Of a DNA stretch of 64,000 bases, positions 40,931-51,131 are shown piece after piece; the first letter of the stretch is position 1, and each line of letters opens with the position of its first letter. A program made the position numbers and the translations under genes. This stretch comes from Pantoea sp. Ap-967. GTDB lineage: Bacteria; Pseudomonadota; Gammaproteobacteria; Pseudomonadales; Pseudomonadaceae. Location of the stretch: NCBI RefSeq assembly GCF_011752565.1, contig NZ_VWXK01000007.1, forward strand, positions 1-64,000. The letters run 5' to 3'. Under the pieces are notes generated by a model, which saw only the letters and a list, made by a program, of their open reading frames with translations, was not told the DNA's origin and searched no databases.

Positions 40931-42496
40931 TTGAAGACGACTCGACTCCGGCGGCATGCGGGCAAACTGGCGCTGGTCGCCGCCGCGCTGCTGGGCACCC
41001 AGGCCATGGCGGCCGAGCAGGGCCCGAGCCTGTTGCAAAACAAGTGCATGGGGTGCCATCTCCCCGAAGGCAACGATACCTACAGCCGTATCAGCCACCA
41101 GCGCAAAACCCCGGAAGGCTGGCTGATGAGCATCGCCCGCATGCAGGTCATGCATGGCCTTTCGATCAGCGACGACGACCGCCGCACCCTGGTCAAGTAC
41201 CTGGCCGACCAGCAGGGCCTGGCGCCCAGCGAAACCGATGGCGTGCGCTACGCCATGGAACGCCGGTTGAACACCGTCGAGCATTTCGACACCCAGCTCA
41301 GCGAAACCTGCGGCCGCTGCCACTCCGGTGCCCGCGTCGCCCTGCAGCGCCGCCCGGCGCAGGAATGGGAACACCTGGTCAACTTCCACCTCGGCCAGTG
41401 GCCGTCGCTGGAGTACCAGGCCCAGGCGCGCGACCGCGACTGGCTGGACATCGCCCTCAAGCAAGTGGTGCCGGAACTGGCCAGGCGCTTCCCACTGGAC
41501 AGCCCAGCCTGGGCCGAGTGGCAGAAAGCCAAGCCCAAGGCCGATAGCCTGCCGGGGCAGTGGGCATTCAGCGGCCACATGTTGGCCAAGGGCGATGTGC
41601 GCGGGGTCATGAGTGTTACCGCCGCCGAAGGGGATACCTTCACGGTCGAGGTCAAAGGCAGCTATGCCGACGGCACGCCGTTCAACGGCACGGGCTCGGC
41701 CATCCTCTACAACGGTTATGAATGGCGCGGCAACGTCAAGGTTGGCGACAGCAACCTGCGCCAGGTGTTCGCCGCACTGGATGGCGAAATGAAAGGCCGC
41801 ATGTTCGAAGCCGACCACGATGAGCGCGGCCTGGACTTCATCGCGGCCAAACAAGGCGCCGGGCGGCTGCTGGCGGTGCAACCGGGCTTTATCAAGGCCG
41901 GCGCTGAGAGCGAGATCACCCTGGTGGGCACCGACCTGTCCGGCACCCCGCAACTGGGTGCCGGGGTGCAGGTGACCGAGGTGCTGGAGCAAACCCCAAC
42001 CCTGGTGCGGGTCAAGGCACGGGCTGCGGCCGATGCCACGCCAGGCCAGCGCGAGGTTACGGTCGGTACGCTCAAGGGCGCGACCCTTGCGGTGTACGAC
42101 AAGGTCGAGCAGGTGAAGGTGGTGCCGGCGTTTTCCATCGCCCGCATCGGCGAGAACGGCGCCTCGGTGCCGAAGGTGCAGGGCCGCTTCGAGGCCGAGG
42201 CCTGGGGCAAGGACGCCAGCGGCCAGCCGCTGCGCATCGGCTACCTGCCGGCCAGCTGGAAGGTCGAGCCGTTCAACGAGCGCGCGGTGGAGGATGAAGA
42301 CCTCAAGTTCGCCGGGCAGATGCAGTCCGACGGCGTATTCGTGCCCGGTGGGGCCGGCCCGAACCCGGCGCGCAAGATGATGACCAACAACGCCGGCAAC
42401 CTGAAGGTGGTCGCTACCCTGGCCGACGGCGGCCAAAGCGGCGAAGGCCACATGATCGTCACCGTCCAGCGCTGGAACAACCCGCCGCTGCCATGA
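40931..42496 (+). CDS. qhpA: Quinohemoprotein amine dehydrogenase alpha subunit
   Basis: A 521-residue periplasmic dihaem subunit. The signal peptide ends TQAMAAEQ. Two haem c motifs are present, CMGCH (39-43) and CGRCH (127-131), in the N-terminal dihaem domain. Beta-barrel domains follow to the C terminus. It takes electrons from the CTQ cofactor of the gamma subunit during oxidation of primary amines and passes them to an external cytochrome or azurin. The start is TTG at 40931, with GGAGGT 8 nt upstream. qhpD follows after 49 bp. Confidence 0.95.
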   Translation: MKTTRLRRHAGKLALVAAALLGTQAMAAEQGPSLLQNKCMGCHLPEGNDTYSRISHQRKTPEGWLMSIARMQVMHGLSISDDDRRTLVKYLADQQGLAPSETDGVRYAMERRLNTVEHFDTQLSETCGRCHSGARVALQRRPAQEWEHLVNFHLGQWPSLEYQAQARDRDWLDIALKQVVPELARRFPLDSPAWAEWQKAKPKADSLPGQWAFSGHMLAKGDVRGVMSVTAAEGDTFTVEVKGSYADGTPFNGTGSAILYNGYEWRGNVKVGDSNLRQVFAALDGEMKGRMFEADHDERGLDFIAAKQGAGRLLAVQPGFIKAGAESEITLVGTDLSGTPQLGAGVQVTEVLEQTPTLVRVKARAAADATPGQREVTVGTLKGATLAVYDKVEQVKVVPAFSIARIGENGASVPKVQGRFEAEAWGKDASGQPLRIGYLPASWKVEPFNERAVEDEDLKFAGQMQSDGVFVPGGAGPNPARKMMTNNAGNLKVVATLADGGQSGEGHMIVTVQRWNNPPLP

Positions 42497-42545
42497 CCGG
42501 CAGTGGGCAACGGTTTTCCAACGTATCGCTTATCGGGAGGTCGCC

Positions 42546-43973
42546 ATGGGCGCACTACTGAACCTGGTCGAACGCAACTTGCATGAAGTGCAGGTCGATG
42601 CCGACCGCATGCTGTTCCATATCCCCAGCAGTTCGCTGTTCACCGCCGACGCGGTGACCGGCGGCATCATCGACACCCTGCGCCAGCACGGCTGCTCGGC
42701 TGAAGAGCTGATGCAGCGCCTGGGCCAATTTGCCGGGCAAGACATCGAAGATACCCTGCGCGAGCTGATCGCCCTGGAGCTGGTCAGCGACGGCTCGCCG
42801 CTGACCCCGGAGATCGCCCTCAAGCAGGTCGAGCGCACGGCGCTGAACACCGTGGTGCTCAACGTCAACACCGGCTGCAACCTCAGCTGCACCTACTGCT
42901 ACAAGGAAGACCTGGACAAACCGTCGGCCGGCAGGAAGATGAGCACGGCCACCGCCGAGGCCTCGGTGGAGATGCTGCTCAAGGAATCGCCCGACGAGCA
43001 GCGCTACAGCGTGGTGTTCTTCGGCGGCGAACCGCTGTCCAACCGGCCGCTGATCGAGCACATGGTCGGCTACTGCGAGCGGCGTTTTGCCGAGGCCGGC
43101 AAGCAGGTGGAGTTCATCATGACCACCAACGCCACCTTGCTGACCGAGGAGATCGTCGACTGGCTCAACGCCCACCGCTTCGGCCTGTCGGTGAGCATCG
43201 ACGGCCCCAAGACCGTGCACGACCGCAACCGCATCACCGTGGGCGGGCAGGGCACCTATGACGTGGTGCGGCGCAAGGCCGACATGCTGTTGTCGCGCTA
43301 CAACAGCCGCCCGGTGGGCGCGCGGGTGACCCTGACCCGCGGCATCACCGATGTCGAAACCATCTGGAACCACCTGTTCAACGAGCTGGGCTTTGCCGAA
43401 GTCGGCTTTGCCCCGGTCACCTCGGGCGACCTAGCCGACTTCAACCTCACCGGTGACGAGCTGGTGCAAGTGTTCGCCAACATGAAGGCCCTGGGCCGGC
43501 GCTACCTGGAGGCGGCGCTGGAGCACCGCAACATCGGCTTTTCCAACCTGCACCAGCTGATTACCGATATCCACGAGGGCCACAAGAAGGCCCTGCCGTG
43601 CGGCGCCGGGCTGAAGATGCTGGCAGTGGACCACGAAGGTGAGCTGAACCTGTGCCACCGCTTCACCGGCTCCAGCCTGCCCACCTTCGGCAACGTGCAC
43701 CAGGGGGTGAAGCAGGCGCAGCTCAACGACTTCCTGTCCCAGCGCCTGGACCGCAGCAACACCGGCTGCGAAAGCTGCCGCATCCGCAACCTGTGCTCGG
43801 GCGGCTGCTACCACGAAAGCTACGCGCGCTACGGCGACCCGCAGCACCCGACCTACCACTACTGCGAACTGATGCGCGACTGGGTGGACTTCGGCATCGA
43901 GGTCTACAGCCGCATCATGGCCGCCAACCCGGCCTTCATCGATCGCTACATCACCCCGCGCAAGGCACACTGA
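42546..43973 (+). CDS. qhpD: Radical SAM peptide-crosslinking enzyme of QHNDH maturation
   Basis: A 475-residue radical SAM/SPASM protein. The cluster motif is C111-x3-C115-x2-C118 ([14 protein letters not shown]). The C-terminal SPASM region has [20 protein letters not shown]. An N-terminal ~95-residue segment fits a leader-peptide recognition domain. It forms the intra-protein thioether bonds between Cys and Asp/Glu residues of QhpC in the cytoplasm. The gene sits 1 bp ahead of qhpC, and GGAGG precedes the ATG. Confidence 0.95.
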   Translation: MGALLNLVERNLHEVQVDADRMLFHIPSSSLFTADAVTGGIIDTLRQHGCSAEELMQRLGQFAGQDIEDTLRELIALELVSDGSPLTPEIALKQVERTALNTVVLNVNTGCNLSCTYCYKEDLDKPSAGRKMSTATAEASVEMLLKESPDEQRYSVVFFGGEPLSNRPLIEHMVGYCERRFAEAGKQVEFIMTTNATLLTEEIVDWLNAHRFGLSVSIDGPKTVHDRNRITVGGQGTYDVVRRKADMLLSRYNSRPVGARVTLTRGITDVETIWNHLFNELGFAEVGFAPVTSGDLADFNLTGDELVQVFANMKALGRRYLEAALEHRNIGFSNLHQLITDIHEGHKKALPCGAGLKMLAVDHEGELNLCHRFTGSSLPTFGNVHQGVKQAQLNDFLSQRLDRSNTGCESCRIRNLCSGGCYHESYARYGDPQHPTYHYCELMRDWVDFGIEVYSRIMAANPAFIDRYITPRKAH

Positions 43974-43974
43974 C

Positions 43975-44298
43975 ATGAAGCACTTGAAGCCCCTGAACAA
44001 CAAGGCGCGCATCCTCGAACAGGCCGCCGCCGAAGAGCGCATCGAAGAAGTCATGGCCATGAGTGCGGTGGCCGGCTGCACCGCCACCACCGATCCGGGC
44101 TGGGAAGTGGACGCCTTTGGCGGGGTCAGCTCGCTGTGCCAGCCGATGGAGGCCGACCTGTATGGCTGCTCCGACCCTTGCTGGTGGCCGGCCCAGGTGC
44201 CGGACATGATGAGCACCTACCAGGACTGGAACGCCCAGGCCACCAATTCCCAGGACGACTGGCGCAACCTCGGCACCGTGTTCCCGAAAGACAAGTGA
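43975..44298 (+). CDS. qhpC: Quinohemoprotein amine dehydrogenase gamma subunit (CTQ-bearing)
   Basis: A 107-residue precursor. If the leader is the first 28 residues, the mature part starts at M29, and all residues known to be modified in P. putida QHNDH are in register. Thioether pairs are C35-E44, C55-D61 and C69-D77 (mature 7-16, 27-33, 41-49). The cofactor pair C65-W71 (mature 37-43) forms cysteine tryptophylquinone. The leader is acidic-basic, without a hydrophobic core, so it is not a Sec signal. This agrees with the dedicated protease (qhpE) and exporter (qhpF) encoded 7 kb upstream. Confidence 0.97.
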   Translation: MKHLKPLNNKARILEQAAAEERIEEVMAMSAVAGCTATTDPGWEVDAFGGVSSLCQPMEADLYGCSDPCWWPAQVPDMMSTYQDWNAQATNSQDDWRNLGTVFPKDK

Positions 44299-44330
44299 CC
44301 GGGCAAACAAGAACGACAAGGGGAAACCGC

Positions 44331-45452
44331 ATGAATGCTGGACGCTGCGCGCAACTTGCGCTGACCATCGCCGCCACGGCCTGCGCCGGGTTGGCCCAGG
44401 CCGACGAGACCGGCCCGGAACTACAAGCCGGCCACGAATACATGATCGTGACCAACTACCCGAACAACCTGCACGTGGTCGATGTGGCCAGCGATACGCT
44501 GTTCAAGAGCTGCGTGATGCCCGACCGCTTCGGCCCCGGCACCGCGATGATGGCGCCGGACCACCGCACCGCCTACGTGCTCAACAACCACTATGGCGAT
44601 ATCTACGGCATCGACCTGGACACCTGCAAAACTACCTTCCACGCCAACTTGTCCAGCGTGCCGGGCGAGATTGGCCGGTCGATGTACTCGTTCGCCATCA
44701 GCCCCAATGGCAAGGAAGTGTATGCCACGGTGAACCCCACCCAGCGGCTGAACGACCACTATGTGGTCAAGCCGCCGCGCCTGGAGGTGTTCAGTACCGC
44801 AGACGGCCTTGAGGCCAAGCCGGTGCGCACCTTCCCGATGCCGCGCCAGGTGTACCTGATGCGCGCCGCCGACGACGGCAGCCTGTTCGTGGCAGGGCCG
44901 GACATCTACAAGATGGACGTCAAGACCGGCAAGTACACGGTAGCCTTGCCGCTGCGCAACTGGCACCGCAAGGGCTACAGCGCCCCGGACGTGCTGTACT
45001 TCTGGCCGCACCAGAGCCCGCGCCACGAATTCTCGATGCTGTACACCATCGCCAAGTTCAAGGATGGCAAACAAGACCCGGCCACCGCCGAGCCGCTGTA
45101 TGGCTACCTGAGCGTCGACCTGAAGACCGGCAAGACCCACACCCAGGAATTTGCAGACCTCACCGAGCTGTACTTCACCGGCCTGCGTTCGCCCAAGGAC
45201 CCGAACCAGATCTACGGCGTACTCAACCGCCTGGCCAAGTACGACATCAAGCAACGCAAGCTGATCAAGGCGGCGAACCTGGACCACACTTACTACTGTG
45301 TGACCTTCGATACCAAGGGCGACAAGCTGTACCTGGGCGGGACGTTCAATGATTTGGCGGTGTTCGACCCGCAGACCCTGGAGAAGGTTGGCAATATCAA
45401 GTTGCCTGGCGGGGATATGTCCACCACCACGCCGCAGGTGTTCATCCGTTAG
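44331..45452 (+). CDS. qhpB: Quinohemoprotein amine dehydrogenase beta subunit
   Basis: A 373-residue periplasmic protein with signal peptide (TIAATACAGLAQA) and a seven-bladed beta-propeller of the YVTN type (MIVTNYPNNLHVVDVASDTL, AYVLNNHYGDIYGIDLDTC). It packs against the gamma subunit and helps form the substrate pocket. AAGGGGAAA precedes the ATG at 44331, 32 bp after qhpC. It closes the qhpADCB set and is followed by a REP pair. Confidence 0.95.
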   Translation: MNAGRCAQLALTIAATACAGLAQADETGPELQAGHEYMIVTNYPNNLHVVDVASDTLFKSCVMPDRFGPGTAMMAPDHRTAYVLNNHYGDIYGIDLDTCKTTFHANLSSVPGEIGRSMYSFAISPNGKEVYATVNPTQRLNDHYVVKPPRLEVFSTADGLEAKPVRTFPMPRQVYLMRAADDGSLFVAGPDIYKMDVKTGKYTVALPLRNWHRKGYSAPDVLYFWPHQSPRHEFSMLYTIAKFKDGKQDPATAEPLYGYLSVDLKTGKTHTQEFADLTELYFTGLRSPKDPNQIYGVLNRLAKYDIKQRKLIKAANLDHTYYCVTFDTKGDKLYLGGTFNDLAVFDPQTLEKVGNIKLPGGDMSTTTPQVFIR

Positions 45453-45460
45453 TGCAGCGC

Positions 45461-45542
45461 TGGGCCCTTCGCGGGCAAGCCCGCTCCCACAGGAAACGCG
45501 CAACCTTTGTAGGAGCGGGCTTGCCCCGCGAAGAGGCCGGCA
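45461..45542. repeat. Inverted REP pair after qhpB
   Basis: GGGCCCTTCGCGGGCAAGCC and GTAGGAGCGGGCTTGCCCCG in opposite orientation, in the 121-bp gap between qhpB and the acyl-CoA ligase gene. Confidence 0.88.
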
Positions 45543-45573
45543 CAGATAACACAAAAACAACAAGAGAACGCCC

Positions 45574-47247
45574 ATGCCCCAGCCAAGCTATTCCCAGGGC
45601 AATCAAGACAAAGCCCTGCTCACCCAATGCATCGGCGACGCCTTCGACACCACCGTCGCCCGTTTCCCCACCCGCGAGGCGCTGGTGGTGCGCCACCAGG
45701 CCCTGCGCTACACCTGGCAGCAACTGGCCGAAGCCGTCGACCAGCACGCCCGCGCGCTGATGGCCCTGGGCGTGCAAGCCGGCGAGCGCCTGGGCATCTG
45801 GGCGCCCAACTGCGCCGAGTGGTGCATCACCCAGTTCGCCAGCGCCAAGGTGGGTGCGATTCTGGTCAACATCAACCCAGCCTACCGCGCCAGCGAGCTT
45901 GACTATGCCCTGGGCCAGGCCGGCTGCCGCTGGGTGATCTGCGCCGATGCCTTCAAAACCTCCGATTACCACGCCATGCTGCAAGGCCTGATCCCGGCCC
46001 TTGCCAACGGCCAGCCCGGCGCGCTGGCTTGCGAGCGCTTTCCCCAGCTGCGTGGCGTCATCAGCCTGGCAGCCACACCGCCCCCGGGCTTTCTGGCCTG
46101 GCACGACCTGCAGGCCCGCGCTGCGGCCGTCAGCCCGCAGGCCCTGGCCGAACGCCAGGCGCAGCTGCGCAGCGACGACCCGATCAACATTCAGTACACC
46201 TCCGGCACCACTGGCTTTCCCAAGGGCGCGACGCTCAGCCACGGCAATATCCTCAACAATGGCTACATGGTCGGCGAGAGCCTGGGCCTGACCGAGCACG
46301 ATCGCCTGGTGGTACCGGTGCCGCTGTACCACTGCTTTGGCATGGTCATGGCCAACCTCGGCTGCATGACCCACGGCAGCACGCTGATCTACCCCAACGA
46401 CGCCTTCGACCCGCTGGCTACCCTGCGCGCCGTGGCCGAGGAAAAGGCCACGGTGTTGTACGGCGTGCCGACCATGTTCATTGCCCAGCTCGACCACCCC
46501 CAGCGCGGCGAATTCGACCTGTCGAGCCTGCGCACCGGCATCATGGCGGGCGCCACGTGCCCGATCGAAGTCATGCGCCGGGTGATGGGGGAAATGCACA
46601 TGGCCGAAGTGCAGATCGCCTACGGCATGACCGAAACCAGCCCGGTGTCGCTGCAAACCGGCCCGGACGATGACCTGGAGCGCCGGGTGACCAGTGTTGG
46701 CCGTACCCAGCCACGGCTGGAGAACAAGGTGGTCGACAGCGCTGGCAACACCGTGCCCCGTGGCCAGATTGGCGAGCTGTGCACGCGCGGTTACAGCGTG
46801 ATGCTCGGTTACTGGAACAACTCCAAGGCCACCGCTGAGAGCATCGACGGAGAGGGCTGGATGCATACCGGCGACCTGGCGGTGATGGATGAGCAGGGCT
46901 ATGTGCGTATTGTCGGGCGCAGCAAGGACATGATCATTCGCGGCGGCGAGAACATCTACCCACGGGAGTTGGAGGAATTCTTCTTCAGCCACCCGGCGGT
47001 GGCCGATGTGCAGGTGATCGGTGTGCCGTGCAGCAAGTATGGCGAGGAGATCGTTGCCTGGATCAAGCTGCACCCTGGGCACCGTGCCACGGCCGAGGAG
47101 CTGCAGGCCTGGAGCAAGGCGCGGATCGCGCATTTCAAGGTGCCGCGGTATTTTCGGTTTGTCGATGAGTTTCCCATGACGGTGACCGGCAAGGTGCAGA
47201 AGTTTCGGATGCGTGAGATCAGTATCGAGGAGCTGGCGGCGGGGTGA
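45574..47247 (+). CDS. Acyl-CoA synthetase (AMP-forming)
   Basis: A 557-residue ANL-superfamily ligase with the AMP-binding motif [12 protein letters not shown], the A5 motif YGMTETSP, the hinge [16 protein letters not shown] and the catalytic lysine region TGKVQKFRM. It activates a carboxylic acid to its CoA ester. Medium-chain fatty acids are the usual substrates of this subgroup. Position after the amine and aldehyde dehydrogenase genes suggests it could activate the acid produced there, but a REP pair separates it from qhpB, so cotranscription is uncertain. Confidence 0.87.
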   Translation: MPQPSYSQGNQDKALLTQCIGDAFDTTVARFPTREALVVRHQALRYTWQQLAEAVDQHARALMALGVQAGERLGIWAPNCAEWCITQFASAKVGAILVNINPAYRASELDYALGQAGCRWVICADAFKTSDYHAMLQGLIPALANGQPGALACERFPQLRGVISLAATPPPGFLAWHDLQARAAAVSPQALAERQAQLRSDDPINIQYTSGTTGFPKGATLSHGNILNNGYMVGESLGLTEHDRLVVPVPLYHCFGMVMANLGCMTHGSTLIYPNDAFDPLATLRAVAEEKATVLYGVPTMFIAQLDHPQRGEFDLSSLRTGIMAGATCPIEVMRRVMGEMHMAEVQIAYGMTETSPVSLQTGPDDDLERRVTSVGRTQPRLENKVVDSAGNTVPRGQIGELCTRGYSVMLGYWNNSKATAESIDGEGWMHTGDLAVMDEQGYVRIVGRSKDMIIRGGENIYPRELEEFFFSHPAVADVQVIGVPCSKYGEEIVAWIKLHPGHRATAEELQAWSKARIAHFKVPRYFRFVDEFPMTVTGKVQKFRMREISIEELAAG

Positions 47248-47260
47248 TGTGTTGTTTGTA

Positions 47261-47344
47261 CCGGCCTCTTCGCGGGGCAAGCCCGCTCCTACAACGACCG
47301 CGCGTTACCTTGTAGGAGCGGGCTTGCCCCGCGAAGAGGCCGGC
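47261..47344. repeat. Inverted REP pair between convergent genes
   Basis: CCGGCCTCTTCGCGGGGCAA and its inverted partner ending CGCGAAGAGGCCGG are near-perfect mirror copies. They fill the 113-bp gap between the acyl-CoA ligase and mobA stops. Confidence 0.92.
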
Positions 47345-47360
47345 ACAGCGAATAAAATAC

Positions 47361-47936
47361 TCAGCCGTTTAACAAATCCGGGCTGTTGAAATTGCTCAAC
47401 CGCCTATCCCCCTCGGAACACTCCAACGCACCCACCGCCTCACGCAACAGGGCCTTCTGCAAACTCCGCTCACCGGCCGCCCAGGCCTGCTCCAGCACCG
47501 GCAGCACCCTGCGCGGCAGCACACTGAACATCGGCTGCCAGAACCCACCCTGGCGCACCATCGCAGCGCTGCCTGCCGCCACCGCCACCTGCCGCAAGGC
47601 GTCGACCAGTGCCCGGTCCACCAACGGCGCATCGCATGCCAGCAACACCACCCAGTCATGCCTGGCCACCTGCAAGCCGGCAATCACCCCGGCCAGCGGC
47701 CCGGGGTAGTCCGCTTCGGCATCGCCCACCAGTTGGTCGGCATAGGCCGCGTACGCCCCTTGGTTGCGGTTGCAGGAAATCACCAGGTCGTCGCTCAGCG
47801 GCCGAACCGCCCGCTGCACATGCGCCACCAAGGGTTCGCCGCGCCACGCGACCAGGCCCTTGTCGCGCCCACCCATGCGCTGGCCACGGCCACCGGCAAG
47901 GATCAGGACAGAGCAGGGGGGCAGGGTATCAGGCAT
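47361..47936 (-). CDS. mobA: Molybdenum cofactor guanylyltransferase MobA
   Basis: A 191-residue GT-A fold enzyme that joins GMP to molybdopterin to make the bis-MGD cofactor. The nucleotide-binding motif is LAGGRGQRMGGRDKGL near the N terminus, followed by LLACDAPL with the metal-binding Asp. The start ATG at 47936 is preceded by GGAG, which lies in the 3' arm of the terminator hairpin of the upstream RND operon. No molybdoenzyme gene is nearby. Confidence 0.92.
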   Translation of the reverse strand: MPDTLPPCSVLILAGGRGQRMGGRDKGLVAWRGEPLVAHVQRAVRPLSDDLVISCNRNQGAYAAYADQLVGDAEADYPGPLAGVIAGLQVARHDWVVLLACDAPLVDRALVDALRQVAVAAGSAAMVRQGGFWQPMFSVLPRRVLPVLEQAWAAGERSLQKALLREAVGALECSEGDRRLSNFNSPDLLNG

Positions 47937-47937
47937 G

Positions 47938-47971
47938 AAAAAGGGCTCCGGGCAGTCAATGCCCGGAACCC
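47938..47971 (-). terminator. Rho-independent terminator of the RND efflux operon
   Basis: On the minus strand GGGTTCCGGGCA, loop TTGAC and TGCCCGGAGCCC form a strong 12-bp stem with one G-T pair, followed by TTTTT. It lies 26 bp after the RND gene stop and ends one base before the mobA start codon, so the mobA ribosome-binding site is inside the stem. Confidence 0.9.
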
Positions 47972-47997
47972 TCTCATTCAATGCCTGGCTTGTCCAG

Positions 47998-50900
47998 TCA
48001 GGCTTCGGCTGGCGTTGCCTGCGCAGCCTTGGCCCGGCCACGCCCGGCCAGGCGCATCACCACCACGAAGAACACCGGCACGAACACCACCGCCAAGGTG
48101 GCGCTGAGCATGCCGCCGATCACCCCCGTGCCGATGGCCTGCTGGCTGGCCGAGCTGGCGCCGGTGGCGATGGCCAGGGGCACCACGCCAAGGATGAAGG
48201 CCAGCGAGGTCATCACGATTGGCCGCAGGCGCAGGCGGGCAGCCTGCACGGCGGCGTCGGTGGCGTCCACGCCCTGGTCGACCAGGTGCTTGGCGAACTC
48301 GATGATCAGGATGGCGTTCTTCGCCGACAGGCCGATCAGGGTAATCAGGCCCACCTTGAAGAACACGTCGTTGGGCATGCCGCGCAAGGTCACCGCCAGC
48401 ACTGCGCCCAGCACGCCCAGCGGCACCACCAGCAGCACGGCGGTGGGGATCGACCAGCTTTCGTACAAGGCTGCCAGGCACAGGAACACCACCAGCAACG
48501 ACAGGGCCATCAGCAAGGGGGCCTGGCTGCCGGACAAGCGCTCCTGCAGCGACAGGCCGGTCCACTCCAGGCCCGTGCCGGCCGGCAGCTGGGCCACCAG
48601 GTGCTCGATTTCGGCCATGGCCTCGCCCGAACTGTAGCCTGCAGCCGGCTCACCGGAAATCGACACCGCCGGGTAGCCGTTGTAGCGGGTCAGCTGCACC
48701 GGGCCGCTGACCCACTTGGCCTGCACGAACGCGCCCAGGGGCACCATCTTGCCGCTGCTGTTGCGCACATGGATCTTCAGCAGGTCTTCCACCTGCGCGC
48801 GCTGATCGCCTTCGGCCTGCACCACCACCCGCTGCATGCGGCCCTGGTTGGGGAAGTCGTTGACATAGCTGGAACCCACCGCCACATCCAGCACCGAGCC
48901 GATGTCGGCAAACGACACGCCCAGGGCGTTGGCCTGGCGGCGGTCGATTTCCAGCTGCACCTGGGGGCTTTCGGCCAGCGACGACTCGCGCACGTTGGTC
49001 AGCACCTTGCTTTTGCGTGCACCGGCCAACAGTTGGTCACGCGCGGCCATCAGGGCTTCATGGCCCATGCCGGCGCGGTCCTGCAGGCGAAACTCGAAGC
49101 CGGTCGACTCGCCCAGGCCATCGATTGGCGGCGGCAGCACAGAGTAGGCCACGGCATCCTTGAGCTGGGTAAAGGCCAGCGTGGCGCGGTCGGCGATCGA
49201 CTGGGCGCTGTCATCGCTGCCGCGTGCGGACCAGTCCTTGAGCGTGGTGAAGGCCAGTGCGGCGTTCTGGCCGCTGCCGGAGAAACTGAAGCCCAGGATC
49301 ATCGTGGTGTTGCCCACGCCGGGCTCTTGGGCATTGTGCGCCTCGATCTGTGCGGCCACCTGTTCGGTGCGCATGCGGCTGGCGCCCGGCGGCAACTGGA
49401 TGTCGGTGATGGTGTAGCCCTGGTCTTCGGTGGGCAGGAACGCCGTCGGCAGCTGGCTGAAGCCATAGCCGAGCAGCGCCAGCAGCAGGCCGTACAGCAG
49501 CAGGTAGCGGCCACTGCGCTTGAGTGCCGACAGCACCCAGTGCTGGTAGCCGTTGCTCATGGCCTCGAAGCGGCGGTTGAACCAGCCGAAGAAGCCCTTG
49601 CGCGCATGGTGCTCACCCTTGGCCAGCGGCTTGAGCAGGGTGGCGCACAGCGCCGGGGTGAGGCTCAGGGCAAGGAACGCCGAGAACAGGATCGACACCG
49701 CCATCGACAGCGAGAACTGCTGGTAGATCACCCCCACCGAGCCCTTCATGAAGGCCATCGGCAGGAACACCGCCACCAGCACCAGGGTGATGCCGATGAT
49801 CGCGCCGCTGATCTGGCCCATGGCCTTGCGCGTGGCCTCCCTGGGCGGCAGGCCTTCTTCGGCCATGATCCGCTCCACGTTCTCCACCACCACGATGGCA
49901 TCGTCGACCAGGATGCCGATGGCCAGCACCATGCCGAACAGGGTCAGCACGTTGACCGAGAAGCCCAGGGCCAGCATCACGGCGAAGGTGCCCATCAGCG
50001 CCACCGGCACCACCAGGGTAGGAATCAAGGTGTAGCGCAGGTTCTGCAGGAACAGGAACATCACCGCGAACACCAGCAGCATCGCTTCGAACAGGGTACT
50101 GACCACCTGCTGGATCGACACCTTGACGAACGGCGAGGTGTCGTAGGGGATGTCGTACTGGACACCTTCGGGGAAGTAGCGCGACAGCTCGTGCATTTTC
50201 GCCCGCACCAGGGTGGCGGTTTCCATGGCGTTGGCGCCGGGGGCCAGCTGCACGCTGAAGGCGGTGGCCGGCTTGCCGTTCAGGCGCGTGCCGTACTGGT
50301 ATTCCTGGGCGCCGATTTCCACCCGGGCGACGTCGCCGACGGTTACGCTGGAGCCGTCGGGGTTGGCGCGCAGGACGATGGCGGCGAATTCCTCGGGGGT
50401 GCTCAGCTGGCCCTTGACCACCACGTTGGCGGTGATTTCCTGGGAACCGCGGGCGGGCAGGTCGCCAATGCTGCCGGGGGCGACCTGGGCGTTCTGCGCG
50501 GCGATGGCGTCGCTGACGTCATTGGGCGTGAGGTTGAAACCGATCAGCTTGCGTGGGTCGATCCAGATGCGCATGGCGCGCTCGGAGCCATACAACTGGG
50601 CCTTGCCCACGCCCTTGAGGCGGCGGATTTCATTCATCACGTTGCGCGCGAGGATGTCCGACAGCGCAGTTTCATCGAGGTTGCCGTCGGTGGAGGTGAG
50701 CGTGCCGAGCAGCAGAAAGCCGGTGGATACCTTTTCCACCTGCAAACCTTGCTGGGTCACCTGGCGCGGCAGGCGCGACTCCACCACCTTGAGGCGGTTC
50801 TGCACGTCGACCTGGGCCAGGTCCGGGTGGGTGCCGGGCTCGAAGGTGGCGGTGATGGTGGCGCTGCCCAGGCTACTCTGGGACGAGAAGTACAGCAGCT

Positions 50901-51120
50901 TGTCGGCGCCGTTGAGCTCTTGCTCGATCAGGCTGACCACGCTCTCGTCGAGGGTCGCCGCCGAAGCGCCGGGGTACGCGGCGTAGATTTCCACCTGGGG
51001 CGGTGCCACGTTGGGGTACTGGGCCACCGGCAGCTGGGGGATGGCCAGGGCGCCGGCGAGCAGGATGAACAGCGCGATCACCCAGGCGAACACCGGGCGG
51101 TCGATGAAGAACTGCGGCAT
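47998..51120 (-). CDS. RND multidrug efflux transporter, MexD-like (HAE1 family)
   Basis: A 1040-residue inner membrane proton antiporter with twelve helices and two large periplasmic loops. The essential TM4 aspartate pair is in GILVDDAIVVVENVERIMAE, and the F-x-x-GxGxxxxR-type ends are conserved. The N terminus (FFIDRPVFAWVIALFILLAG) and overall sequence look closer to MexD than to MexB/TtgB; that comparison is from memory. It is 11 bp downstream of the adaptor gene. No outer membrane channel gene accompanies it, so it must share one encoded elsewhere. Confidence 0.93.
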   Translation of the reverse strand: MPQFFIDRPVFAWVIALFILLAGALAIPQLPVAQYPNVAPPQVEIYAAYPGASAATLDESVVSLIEQELNGADKLLYFSSQSSLGSATITATFEPGTHPDLAQVDVQNRLKVVESRLPRQVTQQGLQVEKVSTGFLLLGTLTSTDGNLDETALSDILARNVMNEIRRLKGVGKAQLYGSERAMRIWIDPRKLIGFNLTPNDVSDAIAAQNAQVAPGSIGDLPARGSQEITANVVVKGQLSTPEEFAAIVLRANPDGSSVTVGDVARVEIGAQEYQYGTRLNGKPATAFSVQLAPGANAMETATLVRAKMHELSRYFPEGVQYDIPYDTSPFVKVSIQQVVSTLFEAMLLVFAVMFLFLQNLRYTLIPTLVVPVALMGTFAVMLALGFSVNVLTLFGMVLAIGILVDDAIVVVENVERIMAEEGLPPREATRKAMGQISGAIIGITLVLVAVFLPMAFMKGSVGVIYQQFSLSMAVSILFSAFLALSLTPALCATLLKPLAKGEHHARKGFFGWFNRRFEAMSNGYQHWVLSALKRSGRYLLLYGLLLALLGYGFSQLPTAFLPTEDQGYTITDIQLPPGASRMRTEQVAAQIEAHNAQEPGVGNTTMILGFSFSGSGQNAALAFTTLKDWSARGSDDSAQSIADRATLAFTQLKDAVAYSVLPPPIDGLGESTGFEFRLQDRAGMGHEALMAARDQLLAGARKSKVLTNVRESSLAESPQVQLEIDRRQANALGVSFADIGSVLDVAVGSSYVNDFPNQGRMQRVVVQAEGDQRAQVEDLLKIHVRNSSGKMVPLGAFVQAKWVSGPVQLTRYNGYPAVSISGEPAAGYSSGEAMAEIEHLVAQLPAGTGLEWTGLSLQERLSGSQAPLLMALSLLVVFLCLAALYESWSIPTAVLLVVPLGVLGAVLAVTLRGMPNDVFFKVGLITLIGLSAKNAILIIEFAKHLVDQGVDATDAAVQAARLRLRPIVMTSLAFILGVVPLAIATGASSASQQAIGTGVIGGMLSATLAVVFVPVFFVVVMRLAGRGRAKAAQATPAEA

Positions 51121-51131
51121 GGGTCAGGCCC

